The notes under the pieces are model-generated. The model ran no database searches and had not been told where the DNA came from. It was given only the letters and a program-made list of their open reading frames with translations. A program made the translations under genes and the position numbers. A stretch of DNA of 64,000 nucleotides from Eledone cirrhosa (Eukaryota; Mollusca; Cephalopoda; Octopoda; Eledonidae), in NCBI GenBank assembly GCA_964016885.1, contig OZ024743.1:176310574-176374573 (forward strand), written 5' to 3'. Positions 37,401 through 52,560 of this stretch are shown in pieces (position 1 is the first letter of the stretch; the number at the start of each line of letters is the position of its first letter).

Positions 37401-40400
37401 ACCTCACCCTCTATATTACGTACTACCTCTCTCTCTCTCTAACTGTTACCTCACCTCTATATTACTTACTACCTCACTCTCTCTCTCTAAATCTTACCTC
37501 ACGCTCTATATTACTTACTACCTCTCTCTCTAACTCTTACCTCACCCTCTATATTACTTACTACCTCTCTCTCTAACCGTTACCTCACCCTCTATATTAC
37601 TTACTACCTCTCTCTCTAACTGTTACCTCACCCTCTATATTACTTACTACCTCTCTCTCTCTCTACCTCTTACCCCACCCTCTATATTACTTACTACCTC
37701 TCTCTCTCTCTCTCTAACTGTTACCTCACCCTCTATATTACTTACTATCTCTTTCTCTCTAACTGTTACCTCACCCTCTATAATACTTTCTACCTCTCTC
37801 TCTCTAACTGTTACCGCACCCTCTATATTACTTACTACCTCTCTCTCTAACAGTTACCTCACACTCTATATTACTTACTACCTCTAACTCTCTAACTCTT
37901 ACCTTACCCTCTATATTACTTACTACCGCTCTCTCTCTCTAACTGTTACCTCACCCTCTATATTACTTACTACCTCTCTCTCTCTCTAACTGTTACCTCA
38001 CCCTCTATATTACTTACTACCTCTCTCTAACTCTTACCTTACCCTCTATATTACTTACTACCGCTCTCTCTCTCTAACTGTTACCTCAACTCTATATTAC
38101 TTACTACCCCTCTCTCTCTCTAACTGTTACCTCACCACCTATATTACTTACTACCTCTCTCTCAAACTGTTACCTCACCCTCTATATTACATTCTACCTT
38201 TCTCTCTAACTGTTACCTCGCCATCTATATTACTTACTACCTCTCTCTCTAACAGTTACCTCAGCCTCAATATTACATACTACCTCTCTCTCTCTCTAAC
38301 TGTTACCTCAACATCTATATTACTTACTACCTCTCCATCTAACTCTTACCTCACCCTCTACATTACTTACTACCTCTCTCTCTAACTGTTACCTCACCCT
38401 CTATATTACTGACTATCTCTCTCTCTAACTGTTACCTCACCCTCTATATTACTTACTACCTCTCTCTCTCTCTAACTGTTACCTCACCCTCTATATTACG
38501 TACTACCTCTCTCTCTCTCTAACTGTTCCCTCACCTCTATATTACTTACTACCTCACTCTCTCTCTCTAAATCTTACCTCACGCTCTATATTACTTACTA
38601 CCTCTCTCTCTCTCTAACTGTTACCTCACGCTCTATATTACTTACTACCTCTCTCTCTAACTGTTACCTCACCCTCTATATTACTTACTACCTCTCTCTC
38701 GCTCTAACTGTTACCTCACCCTCTATATTACTTACTACCTCTCTCTCTAACTGTTACCTCACCCTCTATATTACTTACTACCTCTCTCTCTAACTGTTAC
38801 CTCACCCTCTATATTACTTACTACCTCTCTCTCGCTCTAAATGTTACCTCACACTCTATATTACTTACTACCTCTCTCTCTAATTGTTACCTCACCCTCT
38901 ATAATACTTACTACCACACTCTCTACCTGTTACCTCACCCTGTATATTACTTACTACCTCTCTCTCTCTAACTCTTACCTCACCCTCTATATTTCTTACT
39001 ACCTCTCTCTCTCTAACTGTTACCTCACCCTCTATATTACTTACTACCTCTCTCTCTAACTCTTACCCCACCCTCTATATTACTTACTACCTCCCTCTCT
39101 AACTGTTACCTCACCCTCTATATTACTTACTACCTCACTCTTTAACTGTTACCTCACCCTCTATATTACTTACTACCGCTCTCTCTCTCTAACTGTTACC
39201 TCACCCTCTATATTACTTACTACCTCTCTCTCTCTCTAACTCTTACCTCACCCTCTATATTACTTACTACCTCTCTCTCTAACTGTTACCTGACCCTCTA
39301 TATTATTTACTACCTCTCTCTCTCTCTAACTGTTACATCGCCCTCTATATTACGAACTACATCTCTCTCTCTAACTCTTACCTCACCCTCTATATTACTT
39401 ACTACCTCTCTCTCTAACTCTTACCTCACCCTCTATATTACTTACTACCTCTCTCTCTAACCGTTACCTCACCCTCTATATTACTTACTACCGCTCTCTC
39501 TCTCTAACTGTTACCTCACCCTCTATATTACTTACTACCTCTCTCTCTAACTGTTACCTGACCCTCTATATTATTTACTACCTCTCTCTCTCTCTAACTG
39601 TTACCTCGCCCTCTATATTACGAACTACATCTCTCTCTCTAACTGTTACCTCACCCTCTATATTACTTACTACCTCTCTCTCTCTCTCTAACTCTTACCT
39701 CAACCTCTATATTACTTACTACCTCTCTCTCTAACTCTTACCTCACCCTCTATATTACTTACTACCTCTCTCTCTAACCGTTACCTCACCCTCTATATTA
39801 CTTACTACCTCTCTCTCTAACTGTTACCTCACCCTCTATATTACTTACTACCTCTCTCTCTCTCTAACTCTTACCTCACCCTCTATATTACTTACTACCT
39901 CTATCTCTCTCTGACTCTTACCCCACCCTCTATATTACTTACTACCTCTCTCTCTCTCTCTAACTGTTACCTCACCCTCTATATTACTTACAACCTCTCT
40001 CTCTCTCTAACTGTTACCTCACCCACTATATTACTTACTACCTCTCTCTCGCTCTAAATGTTACCTCACCCTCTATATTACTTACTACCTCTCTCTCTCT
40101 CTCTAACTGTTACCTCAACCTCTATATTACTTACTACCTCTCTCTCTCTCTCTCTAAATATTACCTCACCCTCTATATTACTTACTACCCCTCTCTCTCT
40201 CTAAATGTTACCTCACCCTCTATATTACTTACTACCTCTCTCTCTCTCTCTAACTGTTACCATACCCTGTATAATACTTACTACCTCTCTCTCTCTCTCT
40301 AAATGTCACCTCACCCTCTATATTACTTACTACCCCTCTCTCTCTCTAACTGTTACCTCACCCTCTATATTACTTACTACCACACTCTCTACCTGTTACC

Positions 40401-40420
40401 TCACCCTGTATATTACTTAT
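30670..40420 (+). repeat. 2.8-3.4-kb diverged higher-order repeats
   Basis: The marker CCACACTCTCTACCTG occurs at about 32596, 35486, 38914 and 40380. The TTACCGCACC marker occurs at 30677, 33564, 36362 and 37811. The spacings of 2,890, 2,887 and 2,798 bp indicate further tandem copies with internal losses and gains. Boundaries are not resolved by eye. Confidence 0.65.
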
Positions 40421-41599
40421 TACATCTCTCTCTCTCTAACTCTCACCTCACCCTCTATATTACTTACTACCTCTCTCTCTCTCTAACTGTTACCTCAACC
40501 TCTATATTACTTACTACCTCTCTCTCTAACTCTTACCTCACCTTCTATATTTCTTACTACCTCTCTCTCTCTCTCTAACTGTTACCTCACCCTCTATATT
40601 ACTTACTACCTCTCTCTCTGGCTCTAACTCTTACTTCACCCTCTATATTACTTACTACCTCTCTCTCTAACCGTTACCTCACCCTCTATATTACTTACTA
40701 CCTCTCTCTCTAACTGTTACCACACCCTCTATATTACTTACTACCTCTCTCTCTCTCTAACTCTTACCCCACCCTCTATATTACTTACTACCTCTCTCTC
40801 TCTCTCTAACTTTTACCTCACCCTCTATATTACTTACAACCTCTCTCTCTCTCTAACTTTTATCTCACCCTCTATATTACTTTCTACCTCTCTCTCTAGC
40901 TGTTACCTCACCCTCTATATTACTTACTACCTCTCTCTCTAACTCTTACCTCACCTTCTATATTACTTACTACCTCTCTCTCTCTAACTGTTACCGCACC
41001 CTCTATATTACTTACTAACTCTCTCTCTAACTCTTATCTCACTCTCTATATTACTTATTACCTCTCTCTCTTTCTCTAACTCTTACTTCACCCTCCACAT
41101 TACTTACTACCTCTCACTCGCTCTAACTGTTACCTCACCCACGATATTACTTACTACCTCTATCTCTCTCTAACTCTTACCCCACCCTCTATATTACTTA
41201 CTACCTCTCTCTCTCTAACTTTTACCTCACCCTCTATATTACTTTCTACCTCTCTCTCTATCTGTTACCTCACCCTCTATATTACTTACTAACTCTCTCT
41301 CTAACTATTACCTCACCTTCTATATTACTTACTACCTCTCCCTCTCTCTAACTGTTACCTCACCCTCTATATTACTTACTACCTCTCTCTCTAACTCTTA
41401 CCTCACCCTCTATATTACTTACTACCTCTCTCTCTAACTACTACCTCACCCTCTATATTACTTACTACCTCTCTCTCTAACTCTTACCTCACCCTCTATA
41501 TTACTTACAACCTCTCTCTCTCTCTAACTCTTACCTCACCCTCTATATTACTTACTACCTCTCTCTCTAACTGTTACCTGACCCTCTATATTATTTACT

Positions 41600-44500
41600 A
41601 CCTTTTTCTCTCTCTAACTGTTACCTCGCCCTCTATATTACGAACTACATCTCTCTCTCTAACTGTTACCTCACCCCCAATATTACTTACTACCTCTCTC
41701 TCTCTCTAACTCTTACCTCACCCTCTATATTACTTACTACCTCTCTGTCTAACTCTTACCTCACCCTCTATATTACTTACTACCTCTCTCTCTAACCGTT
41801 ACCTCACCCTCTACATTACTTACTACCTCTCTCTCTAACTGTTACCTCACCCTCTATATTACTTACTACCTCTCTCTCTCTCTCTACCTCTTACCTCACC
41901 CTCTATATTACTTACTACCTCTCTCTCTAACTGTTACCTCATCCTCTATATTACTTACTACCTCTCTCTCTCTCTCTACCTCTTACCTCACCCTCTATAT
42001 TACTTACTACCTCTCTCTCTAACTGTTACCTCGCCCTCTATATTACGAACTACATCTCTCTCTCTAACTGTTACCTCACCCCCTATATTACTTACTACCT
42101 CTCTCTCTCTCTAACTCTTACCTCACCCTCTATATTACTTACTACCTCTCTCTCTACCTCTTACCTCACCCCCTATATTACTTACTACCTCTATCTCTCT
42201 CTAACTCTAACCCCACCCTCTATATTACTTACTACCTCTCTCTCTCTCTCTAACTGTTACCTCACCCTCTATATTACTTACTATCTCTCTCTCTCTAACT
42301 GTTACCTCACCTTCTATAATACTTTCTACCTCTCTCTCTCTAACTGTTACCTCACCCTCTATATTACTTACTACCTCTCTCTCTCTGTAACTGTTACCGC
42401 ACACTCTATATTACTTACTAACTCTCTCTCTAACTCTTACCTCACCTTCTATATTACTTACTACCTCTCTCTCTCTCTAACTGTTACCTCACCCTCTATA
42501 TTACTTACTACCTCTCTCTCTAACTCTTACCTCACCTTCTATATTACTTACTACCTCTCTATCTCTCTCTCTAACTGTTACCTCACCCTCTATATTACTT
42601 ACTACCTTTCTCTCTGGCTCTAACTCTTACCTCACCCTCTATATTACTTACTACCTCTCTCTCTAACCGTTACCTCACCCTCTATATTACTTACTACCTT
42701 TCTCTCTGGCTCTAACTCTTACCTCACCCTCTATATTACTTACTACCTCTCTCTCTAACCGTTACCTCACCCTCTATATTACTTACTACCTCTCTCTCTA
42801 ACTGTTACCTCACCCTCTATATTACTTACTACCTCTCTCTCTAACTCTTACCTCACCTTCTATATTACTTACTACCTCTCTCTCTTTCTCTAACTGTTAC
42901 CTCACCCTCTATATTACTTACTACCTTTCTCTCTGGCTCTAACTCTTACCTCACCCTCTATATTACTTACTACCTCTCTCTCTAACTCTTACCTCACCTT
43001 CTATATTACTTACTACCTCTCTCTCTCTCTAACTGTTACCGCACCCTCTATATTACTTACTAACTCTCTCTCTAACTCTTACCTCACTCTCTATATTACT
43101 TATTACCTCTCTCTCTTTCTCTAACTCTTACTTCACCCTCTATATTACTTACTACCCCTCTCTTTCGCTCTAACTGTTACCTCACCCACGATATTACTTA
43201 CTACCTCTCTCTCTCTAACTTTTACCTCACCCTCTATATTACTTTCTACCTCTCTCTCTATCTGTTACCTCACCCTCTATATTACTTACTAACTCTCTCT
43301 CTAACTATTACCTCACCTTCTATATTACTTACTACCTCTCTCTCTCTCTAACTGTTACCTCGCCCTCTATATTACGAACTACATCTCTCTCTCTAACTGT
43401 TACCTCACCCCCAATATTACTTACTACCTCTCTCTCTCTCTAACTCTTACCCCACCCTCTATATTACTTACTACCTCTCTCTCTCTAACTTTTACCTCAC
43501 CCTCTATATTACTTTCTACCTCTCTCTCTATCTGTTACCTCACCCTCTATATTACTTACTAACTCTCTCTCTAACTATTACCTCACCTTCTATATTACTT
43601 ACTACCTCTCTCTCTCTCTAACTGTTACCTCGCCCTCTATATTACGAACTACATCTCTCTCTCTAACTGTTACCTCACCCCCAATATTACTTACTACCTC
43701 TCTCTCTCTCTAACTCTTACCTCACCCTCTATATTACTTACTACCTCTCTGTCTAACTCTTACCTCACCCTCTATATTACTTACTACCTATCTCTCTAAC
43801 CGTTACCTCACCCTCTATATTACTTACTACCTCTCTCTCTAACTGTTACCTCACCCTCTATATTACTTACTACCTCTCTCTCTCTCTCTCTACCTCTTAC
43901 CTCACCCTCTATATTACTTACTACCTCTCTCTCTAACTGTTACCTCATCCTCTATATTACTTACTACCTCTCTCTCTCTCTCTACCTCTTACCTCACCCT
44001 CTATATTACTTACTACCTCTCTCTCTAACTGTTACCTCGCCCTCTATATTACGAACTACATCTCTCTCTCTAACTGTTACCTCACCCCCTATATTACTTA
44101 CTACCTCTCTCTCTCTCTAACTCTTACCTCACCCTCTATATTACTTACTACCTCTCTCTCTACCTCTTACCTCACCCCCTATATTACTTACTACCTCTAT
44201 CTCTCTCTAACTCTAACCCCACCCTCTATATTACTTACTACCTCTCTCTCTCTCTCTAACTGTTACCTCACCCTCTATATTACTTACTATCTCTCTCTCT
44301 CTAACTGTTACCTCACCTTCTATAATACTTTCTACCTCTCTCTCTCTAACTGTTACCTCACCCTCTATATTACTTACTACCTCTCTCTCTCTGTAACTGT
44401 TACCGCACACTCTATATTACTTACTAACTCTCTCTCTAACTCTTACCTCACCTTCTATATTACTTACTACCTCTCTCTCTCTCTAACTGTTACCTCACCC

Positions 44501-45650
44501 TCTATATTACTTACTACCTCTCTCTCTAACTCTTACCTCACCTTCTATATTACTTACTACCTCTCTATCTCTCTCTCTAACTGTTACCTCACCCTCTATA
44601 TTACTTACTACCTTTCTCTCTGGCTCTAACTCTTACCTCACCCTCTATATTACTTACTACCTCTCACTCTAACCGTTACCTCACCCTCTATATTACTTAC
44701 TACCTCTCTCTCTAACTGTTACCTCACCCTCTATATTACTTACTACCTCTCTCTCTAACTCTTACCTCACCTTCTATATTACTTACTACCTCTCTCTCTT
44801 TCTCTAACTGTTACCTCACCCTCTATATTACTTACTACCTCTCTCTCTCTCGCTCTAACTCTTACCTCACCCTCTATATTACTTACTACCTCTCTCTCTA
44901 ACTCTTACCTCACCGTCTATATTACTTACTACCTCTCTCTCTAACTCCTACCTCACCCTCTATATTACCTACTACCTCTCTCTCTAACTCTTACCTCACC
45001 CTCTATATTACGTACTACCACTCTCTCTCTCTAACTCTTACCTCACCCTCTATATTACTTACTACCTCTATCTCTAACCGTTACCTCACCCTCTATATTA
45101 CTTACTACCTCTCTCTCTAACTGTTACCTCTCCCTCTATATTACTTACTACCTCTCTCTCTCTCTAACTCTTACCTCACCCTCTATAATACTTACTACCT
45201 CTATCTCTCTCTAACTCTTACCCCACCCTCTATATTACTTACTACCTCTCTCTCTCTCTCTCTAACTGTTACCTCACCCTCTATATTACTTACTACCTCT
45301 CTCTCTCTAACTTTTAACTCACCCACTATATTAATTTCTACCTCTCTCTCTAGCTGTTACCGCACCCTCTATATTACTTACTACCTCTCTTCTAACTCTT
45401 ACCTCACCTTCTATATTACTTACTACCTCTCTCTCTCTCTAACTGTTACCGCACCCTCTATATTACTTACTAACTCTCTCTCTAACTCTTACCTCACCTT
45501 CTATATTACTTACTACCTCTCTCTCTCTCTAACTGTTACCTCACCCTCTATATTACTTACTACCTCTCTCTCTCGCTCTAACTCTTACCTCACCCTCTAT
45601 ATTACTTACTACCTCTCTCTCTAACTCCTACCTCACCCTCTATATTACTT
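41600..45650 (+). repeat. 2.0-kb duplication containing a 260-bp duplication
   Basis: AACTCTAACCCCACCC recurs at 42203/44209 (2,006 bp). CCCCCAATATTACTTACTAC is at 41674, 43418 and 43678. Inside, a block of about 260 bp is tandemly doubled (AACTTTTACCTC at 43218/43478 and CCCCCAATATT at 43418/43678). Confidence 0.8.
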
Positions 45651-47829
45651 ACTACCTCTCTCTCTAACTCTTACCTCACCCTCTATATTACTTACTACCT
45701 CTCTCTCTAACTGTTACCTCACCCTCTATATTATTTACTACCTCTCTCTCTCTCTAACTGTTACCTCGCCCTCTATATTACTTACTACCTCTATCTCTCT
45801 CTAACTCTTCCCCACCCTCTATATTACTTACTACCTCTCTCTCTAACTCTTACCTCACCCTCTATATTACTTACTACCTCTCTCTTTAACCGTTACCTCA
45901 CCCTCTATATTAATTACTACCTCTCTCTCTCTCTAACTCTTACCTCACCCTCTATATTACTTACTACCTCTCTCTCTAACTCTTACCTCACCCTCTATAT
46001 TACTTACTACCTCTCTCTCTAACCGTTACCTCACCCTCTATATTAATTACTACCTCTCTCTCTAACTGTTACCTCACCTTCTATATTACTTACTACCTCT
46101 CTCTCTCTCTAACTCTTACCTCACCCTCTATATTACTTACTACCTCTATCTCTCTCTAACTCTTCCCCACCCTCTATATTACTTACTACCTCTCTCTCTC
46201 TCTCTAACTGTTACCTCACCCTCTATATTACTTACTACCTCTCTCTCTCTAACTGTTACCTCACCTTCTATAATACTTTCTACCTCTCTCTCTCTAACTG
46301 TTACCTCAGCCTCTATATTACTTACTACCTCTCTCTCTAACTCTTACCTCACTCTCTATATTACTTACTACCTCTCTCTCTCTAACTGTTACCGCACCCT
46401 CTATATTACTTACTAACTCTCTCTCTAACTCTTACCTCACCTTCTATATTACTTACTACATCTCTCTCTCTCTCTAACTGTTACCTCACCCTCTATATTA
46501 CTTACTACCTCTCTCTCTAACTCTTACCTCACCTTCTATATTTCTTACTACCTCTCTCTCTCTCTCTAACTGTTACCTCACCCTCTATATTACTTACTAC
46601 CTCTCTCTCTGGCTCTAACTCTTACTTCACCCTCTATATTACTTACTACCTCTCTCTCTAACCGTTACCTCACCCTCTATATTACTTACTACCTCTCTCT
46701 CTAACTGTTACCACACCCTCTATATTACTTACTACCTCTCTCTCTCTCTAGCTCTTACCTCACCCTCTATATTACTTACTACCTCTATCTCTCTCTAACT
46801 CTTACCCCACCCTCTATATTACTTACTACCTCTCTCTCTCTAACTTTTACCTCACCCTCTATATTACTTTCTACCTCTCTCTCTATCTGTTACCTCACCC
46901 TCTATATTACTTACTAACTCTCTCTCTAACTATTACCTCACCTTCTATATTACTTACTACCTCTCCCTCTCTCTAACTGGTACCTCACCCTCTATATTAC
47001 TTACTACCTCTCTCTCTAACTCTTACCTCACCCTCTATATTACTTACTACCTCTCTCTCTAACTCCTACCTCACCCTCTATATTACTTACTACCTCTCTC
47101 TGTAACTCTTACCTCACACTCTATATTACTTACAACCTCTATCTCTGTCTAACTCTTACCCCACCCTCTATATTACTTACTACCTCTCTCTCTCTCTCTA
47201 ACTGTTACCTCACCCTCTATATTACTTACTATCTCTCTCTCTCTAACTGTTACCTCACCTTCTATAATACTTTCTACCTCTCTCTCTCTAACTGTTACCT
47301 CAGCCTCTATATTACTTACTACCTCTCTCTCTAACTCTTACCTCACTCTCTATATTACTTACTACCTCTCTCTCTCTAACTGTTACCACACCCTCTATAT
47401 TACTTACTAACTCTCTCTCTAACTCTTACCTCACCTTCTATATTACTTACTACATCTCTCTCTCTCTCTAACTGTTACCTCACCCTCTATATTACTTACT
47501 ACCTCTCTCTCTAACTCTTACCTCACCTTCTATATTTCTTACTACCTCTCTCTCTCTCTCTAACTGTTACCTCACCCTCTATATTACTTACTACCTCTCT
47601 CTCTGGCTCAAACTCTTACCTCACCCTCTATATTACTTACTACCGCTCTCTCTAACCGTTACCTCACCCTCAATATTACTTACTACCTCTCTCTCTAACT
47701 GTTACCACACCCTCTATATTACTTACTACCTCTCTCTCTCTCTAACTCTTACCTCACCCTCTATATTACTTACTACCTCTATCTCTCTCTAACTCTTACC
47801 CCACCCTCTATATTACTTACTACCTCTCT

Positions 47830-50800
47830 CTCTCTCTCTAACTGTTACCTCACCCTCTATATTACTTACTACCTCTCTCTCTCTAACTTTTACCTCACCT
47901 TCTATATTACTTTCTACCTCTCTCTCTAGCTGTTACCTCACCCTCTATATTACTTACTACCTCTCTCTCTAACTCTTACCTCACCTTCTATATTACTTAC
48001 TACCTCTCTCTCTCGCTCTAACTCTTACCTCACCCTCTATATTACTTACTACCTCTCTCTCTAACTCTTACCTCACCCTCTATATTACTTACTACCTCTC
48101 TCTCTAACTCGTACCTCACCCTCTATATTACTTACTACCTCTCTCTCTAACACTTACCTCACCCTCTATATTACTTACAACCTCTCTCTCTCTCTAACTC
48201 TTACCTCACCCTCTATATTACTTACTACCTCTCTCTCTAACTGTTACCTGACCCTCTATATTATTTACGACCTCTCTCTCTCTCTAACTGTTACCTCGCC
48301 CTCTATATTACGAACTACATCTCTCTCTCTAACTGTTACCTCACCCCCTATATTACTTACTACCTCTCTCTCTCTCTAACTCTTACCTCACCCTCTATAT
48401 TACTTACTACCTCTCTGTCTAACTCTTACCTCACCCTCTATATTACTTACTACCTCTCTCTCTAACCGTTACCTCACCCTCTATATTACTTACTACCTCT
48501 CTCTCTAACTGTTACCTCACCCTCTATATTACTTACTACCTCTCTCTCTCTCTCTACCTCTTACCTCACCCTCTATATTACTTACTACCTCTCTCTCTAA
48601 CTGTTACCTCACCCTCTATATTACTTACTACCTCTCTCTCTCTCTCTACCTCTTACCTCACCCTCTATATTACTTACTACCTCTCTCTCTAACTGTTACC
48701 TCGCCCTCTATATTACGAACTACATCTCTCTCTCTAACTGTTACCTCACCCCCTATATTACTTACTACCTCTCTCTCTCTCTAACTCTTACCTCACCCTC
48801 TATATTACTTACTACCTCTCTCTCTACCTCTTACCTCACCCCCTATATTACTTACTACCTCTATCTCTCTATAACTCTAACCCCACCCTCTATATTACTT
48901 ACTACCTCTCTCTCTCTCTCTAACTGTTACCTCACCCTCTATATTACTTACTATCTCTCTCTCTCTAACTGTTACCTCACCTTCTATAATACTTTCTACC
49001 TCTCTCTCTCTAACTGTTACCTCACCCTCTATATTACTTACTACCTCTCTCTCTCTCTAACTGTTACCGCACACTCTATATTACTTACTAACTCTCTCTC
49101 TAACTCTTACCTCACCTTCTATATTACTTACTACCTCTCTCTCTCTCTAACTGTTACCTCACCCTCTATATTACTTACTACCTCTCTCTCTAACTCTTAC
49201 CTCACCTTCTATATTACTTACTACCTCTCTCTCGCTCTCTCTAACTCTTACCTCACCCTCTATATTACTTACTACCTCTCTCTCTGGCTCTAACTCTTAC
49301 CTCACCCTCTATATTACTTACTACCTCTCTCTCTAACTGTTACCTCACCCTCTATATTACTTACTACCTCCCTCTCTAACTCTTACCTCACCTTCTATAT
49401 TACTTACTACCTCTCTCTCTTTCTCTAACTGTTACCTCACCCTCTATATTACTTACTACCTCTCTCTCTCGCTCTAACTCTTACCTCACCCTCTATATTA
49501 CTTACTACCTCTCTCTCTAACTCTTACCTCACCGTCTATATTACTTACTACCTCTCTCTCTAACTCCTACCTCACCCTCTATATTACTTACTACCTCTCT
49601 CTCTAACTGTTACCTCACCGTCTATATTATTTACTACCTCTCTCTCTCTCTAAGTGTTACCTCGCCCTTTATATTACGAACTACATCTCTCTCTCTAACT
49701 GTTACCTCACCCTCTATATTACTTACTACCTCTCTCTCTCTCTAACTCTTACCTCACCCTCTATATTACTTACTACCTCTCTCTCTAACTCTTACCTCAC
49801 CCTCTATATTACTTACTACCTCTCTCTCTAACCGTTACCTCACCCTCTATATTACTTACTACCTCTCTCTCTAACTGTTACCTCACCCTCTATATTACTT
49901 ACGACCTCTCTCTCTCTCTAACTCTTACCTCACCCTCTATATTACTTACTACCTCTATCTCTCTGTAACTCTTACTCCACCCTCTATATTACTTACTACC
50001 CCTCTCTCTTTCTCTAACTGTTACCTCACCCTCTATATTACTTACTATCTCTCTCTCTCTAACTGTTACCGCACCCTCTATATTACTTACTAACTCTCTC
50101 TCTAACTCTTACCTCACCTTCTATATTACTTACTACATCTCTCTCTCTCTAACTGTTACCTCACCCTCTATATTACTTACTACCTTTCTCTCTAACTCTT
50201 ACCTCACCTCCTATATTACTTACTACCTCTCTCTCTAACTCTTACCTCACTCTCTATATTACTTACTACCTCTCTCTCTCTAACTGTTACCGCACCCTCT
50301 ATATTACTTACTAACTCTCTCTCTAACTCTTACCTCACCTTCTATATTACTTACTACATCTCTCTCTCTCTAACTGTTACCTCACCCTCTATATTACTTA
50401 CTACCTCTCTCTCTAACTCTTACCTCACCTTCTATATTACTTACTACCTCTCTCTCTCTCTCTCTAACTGTTACCTCACCCTCTATATTACTTACTACCT
50501 CTCTCTCTGGCTCTAACTCTTACCTCACCCTCTATATTACTTACTACCTCTCTCTTTAACCGTTACCTCACCCTCTATATTACTTACTACCTCTCTCTCT
50601 AACTCTTACTTCACCCTCTATATTACTTACTACCTCTCTCTCTAACCGTTACCTCACCCTCTATATTACTTACTACCTCTCTCTCTCTTTCTAACTGTTA
50701 CCTCACCCTCTATATTACTTTCTACCTCTCTCTCTAGCTGTTACCTCACCATCTATATTACTTTCTACCTCTCTCTCTAGCTGTTACCTCACCCTCTATA

Positions 50801-52560
50801 TTACTTACTACCTCTCTCTCTCTCTAACTGTTACCGCACCCTCTATATTCCTTACTAACTCTCTCTCTAACTCTTACCTCACCTTCTATATTACTTACTA
50901 CCTCTCTCTCTCTCTAACTGTTACCTCACCCTCTATATTACTTACTACCCCTCTCTCTAACTCTTACCTCACCTTCTATATTACTTATTACCTCTCTCTC
51001 TCTCTCTAACTCTTACCTCACCCTCTATATTACTTACTACCTCTCTCTCTAACTCTTACCTCACCGTCTATATTACTTACTACCTCTCTCTCTAACTCCT
51101 ACCTCACCCTCTATATTACTTACTACCTCTCTCTCTAACTCTTACCTCACCCTCTATATTACTTACTACCTCTCTCTCTCTCTAACTCTTACCTCACCCT
51201 CTATATTACTTACTACCTCTCTCTCTAACTCTTACCTCACCCTCTATATTACTTACTACCTCTCTCTGTAAACGTTACCTCACCCTCTATATTACTTACT
51301 ACCTCTCTCTCTAACTGTTACCTCACCCTCTATATTACTTACTACCTCTCTCTCTCTCTAACTCTTACCTCACCCTCTATATTACTTACTACCTCTATCT
51401 CTCTGTAACTCTTACCCCACCCTCTATATTACTTACTACCTCTCTCTCTCTCTCTAACTGTTACCTCACCCTCTATATTACTTACTATCTCTCTCTCTCT
51501 AACTGTTACCTCACCTTCTATAATACTTTCTACCTCTCTCTCTCTCTCTAACTGTTACCTCACCCTCTATATTACTTACTACCTCTCTCTCTCTAACTTT
51601 TACCTCACCTTCTATATTACTTTCTACCTCTCTCTCTAGCTGTTACCTCACCCTCTATATTACTTACTACCTCTCTCTCTAACTCTTACCTCACCTTCTA
51701 TATTACTTACTACCTCTCTCTCTCGCTCTAACTCTTACCTCACCCTCTATATTACTTACTACCTCTCTCTCTAACTCTTACCTCACCCTCTATATTACTT
51801 ACTACCTCTCTCTCTAACTCGTACCTCACCCTCTATATTACTTACTACCTCTCTCTCTAACTCTTACCTCACCCTCTATATTACTTACAACCTCTCTCTC
51901 TCTCTAACTCTTACCTCACCCTCTATATTACTTACTACCTCTCTCTCTAACTGTTACCTGACCCTCTATATTATTTACTACCTCTCTCTCTCTCTAACTG
52001 TTACCTCGCCCTCTATATTACGAACTACATCTCTCTCTCTAACTGTTACCTCACCCCCTATATTACTTACTACCTCTCTCTCTCTCTCTAACTCTTACCT
52101 CACCCTCTATATTACTTACTACCTCTCTGTCTAACTCTTACCTCACCCTCTATATTACTTACTACCTCTCTCTCTAACCGTTACCTCACCCTCTATATTA
52201 CTTACTACCTCTCTCTCTAACTGTTACCTCACCCTCTATATTACTTACTACCTCTCTCTCTCTCTCTACCTCTTACCTCACCCTCTATATTACTTACTAC
52301 CTCTCTCTCTAACTGTTACCTCACCCTCTATATTACTTACTACCTCTCTCTCTCTCTCTACCTCATACCTCACCCTCTATATTACTTACTACCTCTCTCT
52401 CTAACTGTTACCTCGCCCTCTATATTACGAACTACATCTCTCTCTCTAACTGTTACCTCACCCCCTATTCTACTTACTACCTCTCTCTCTCTCTAACTCT
52501 TACCTCACCCTCTATATTACTTACTACCTCTCTCTCTACCTCTTACCTCACCCCCTATAT
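47830..52560 (+). repeat. About 1-kb block repeated at 3,710-bp offset
   Basis: Two blocks at about 47830-48850 and 51540-52560 share unit order and private variants. AACTCGTACCTC at about 48107/51817 and TACCTCACCTTCTATATTAC at 47891/51601 are both 3,710 bp apart, and CTGACCCTCTATATTATTTA recurs at the same offset. The DNA between the blocks is a different mixture of the same units. Confidence 0.75.
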
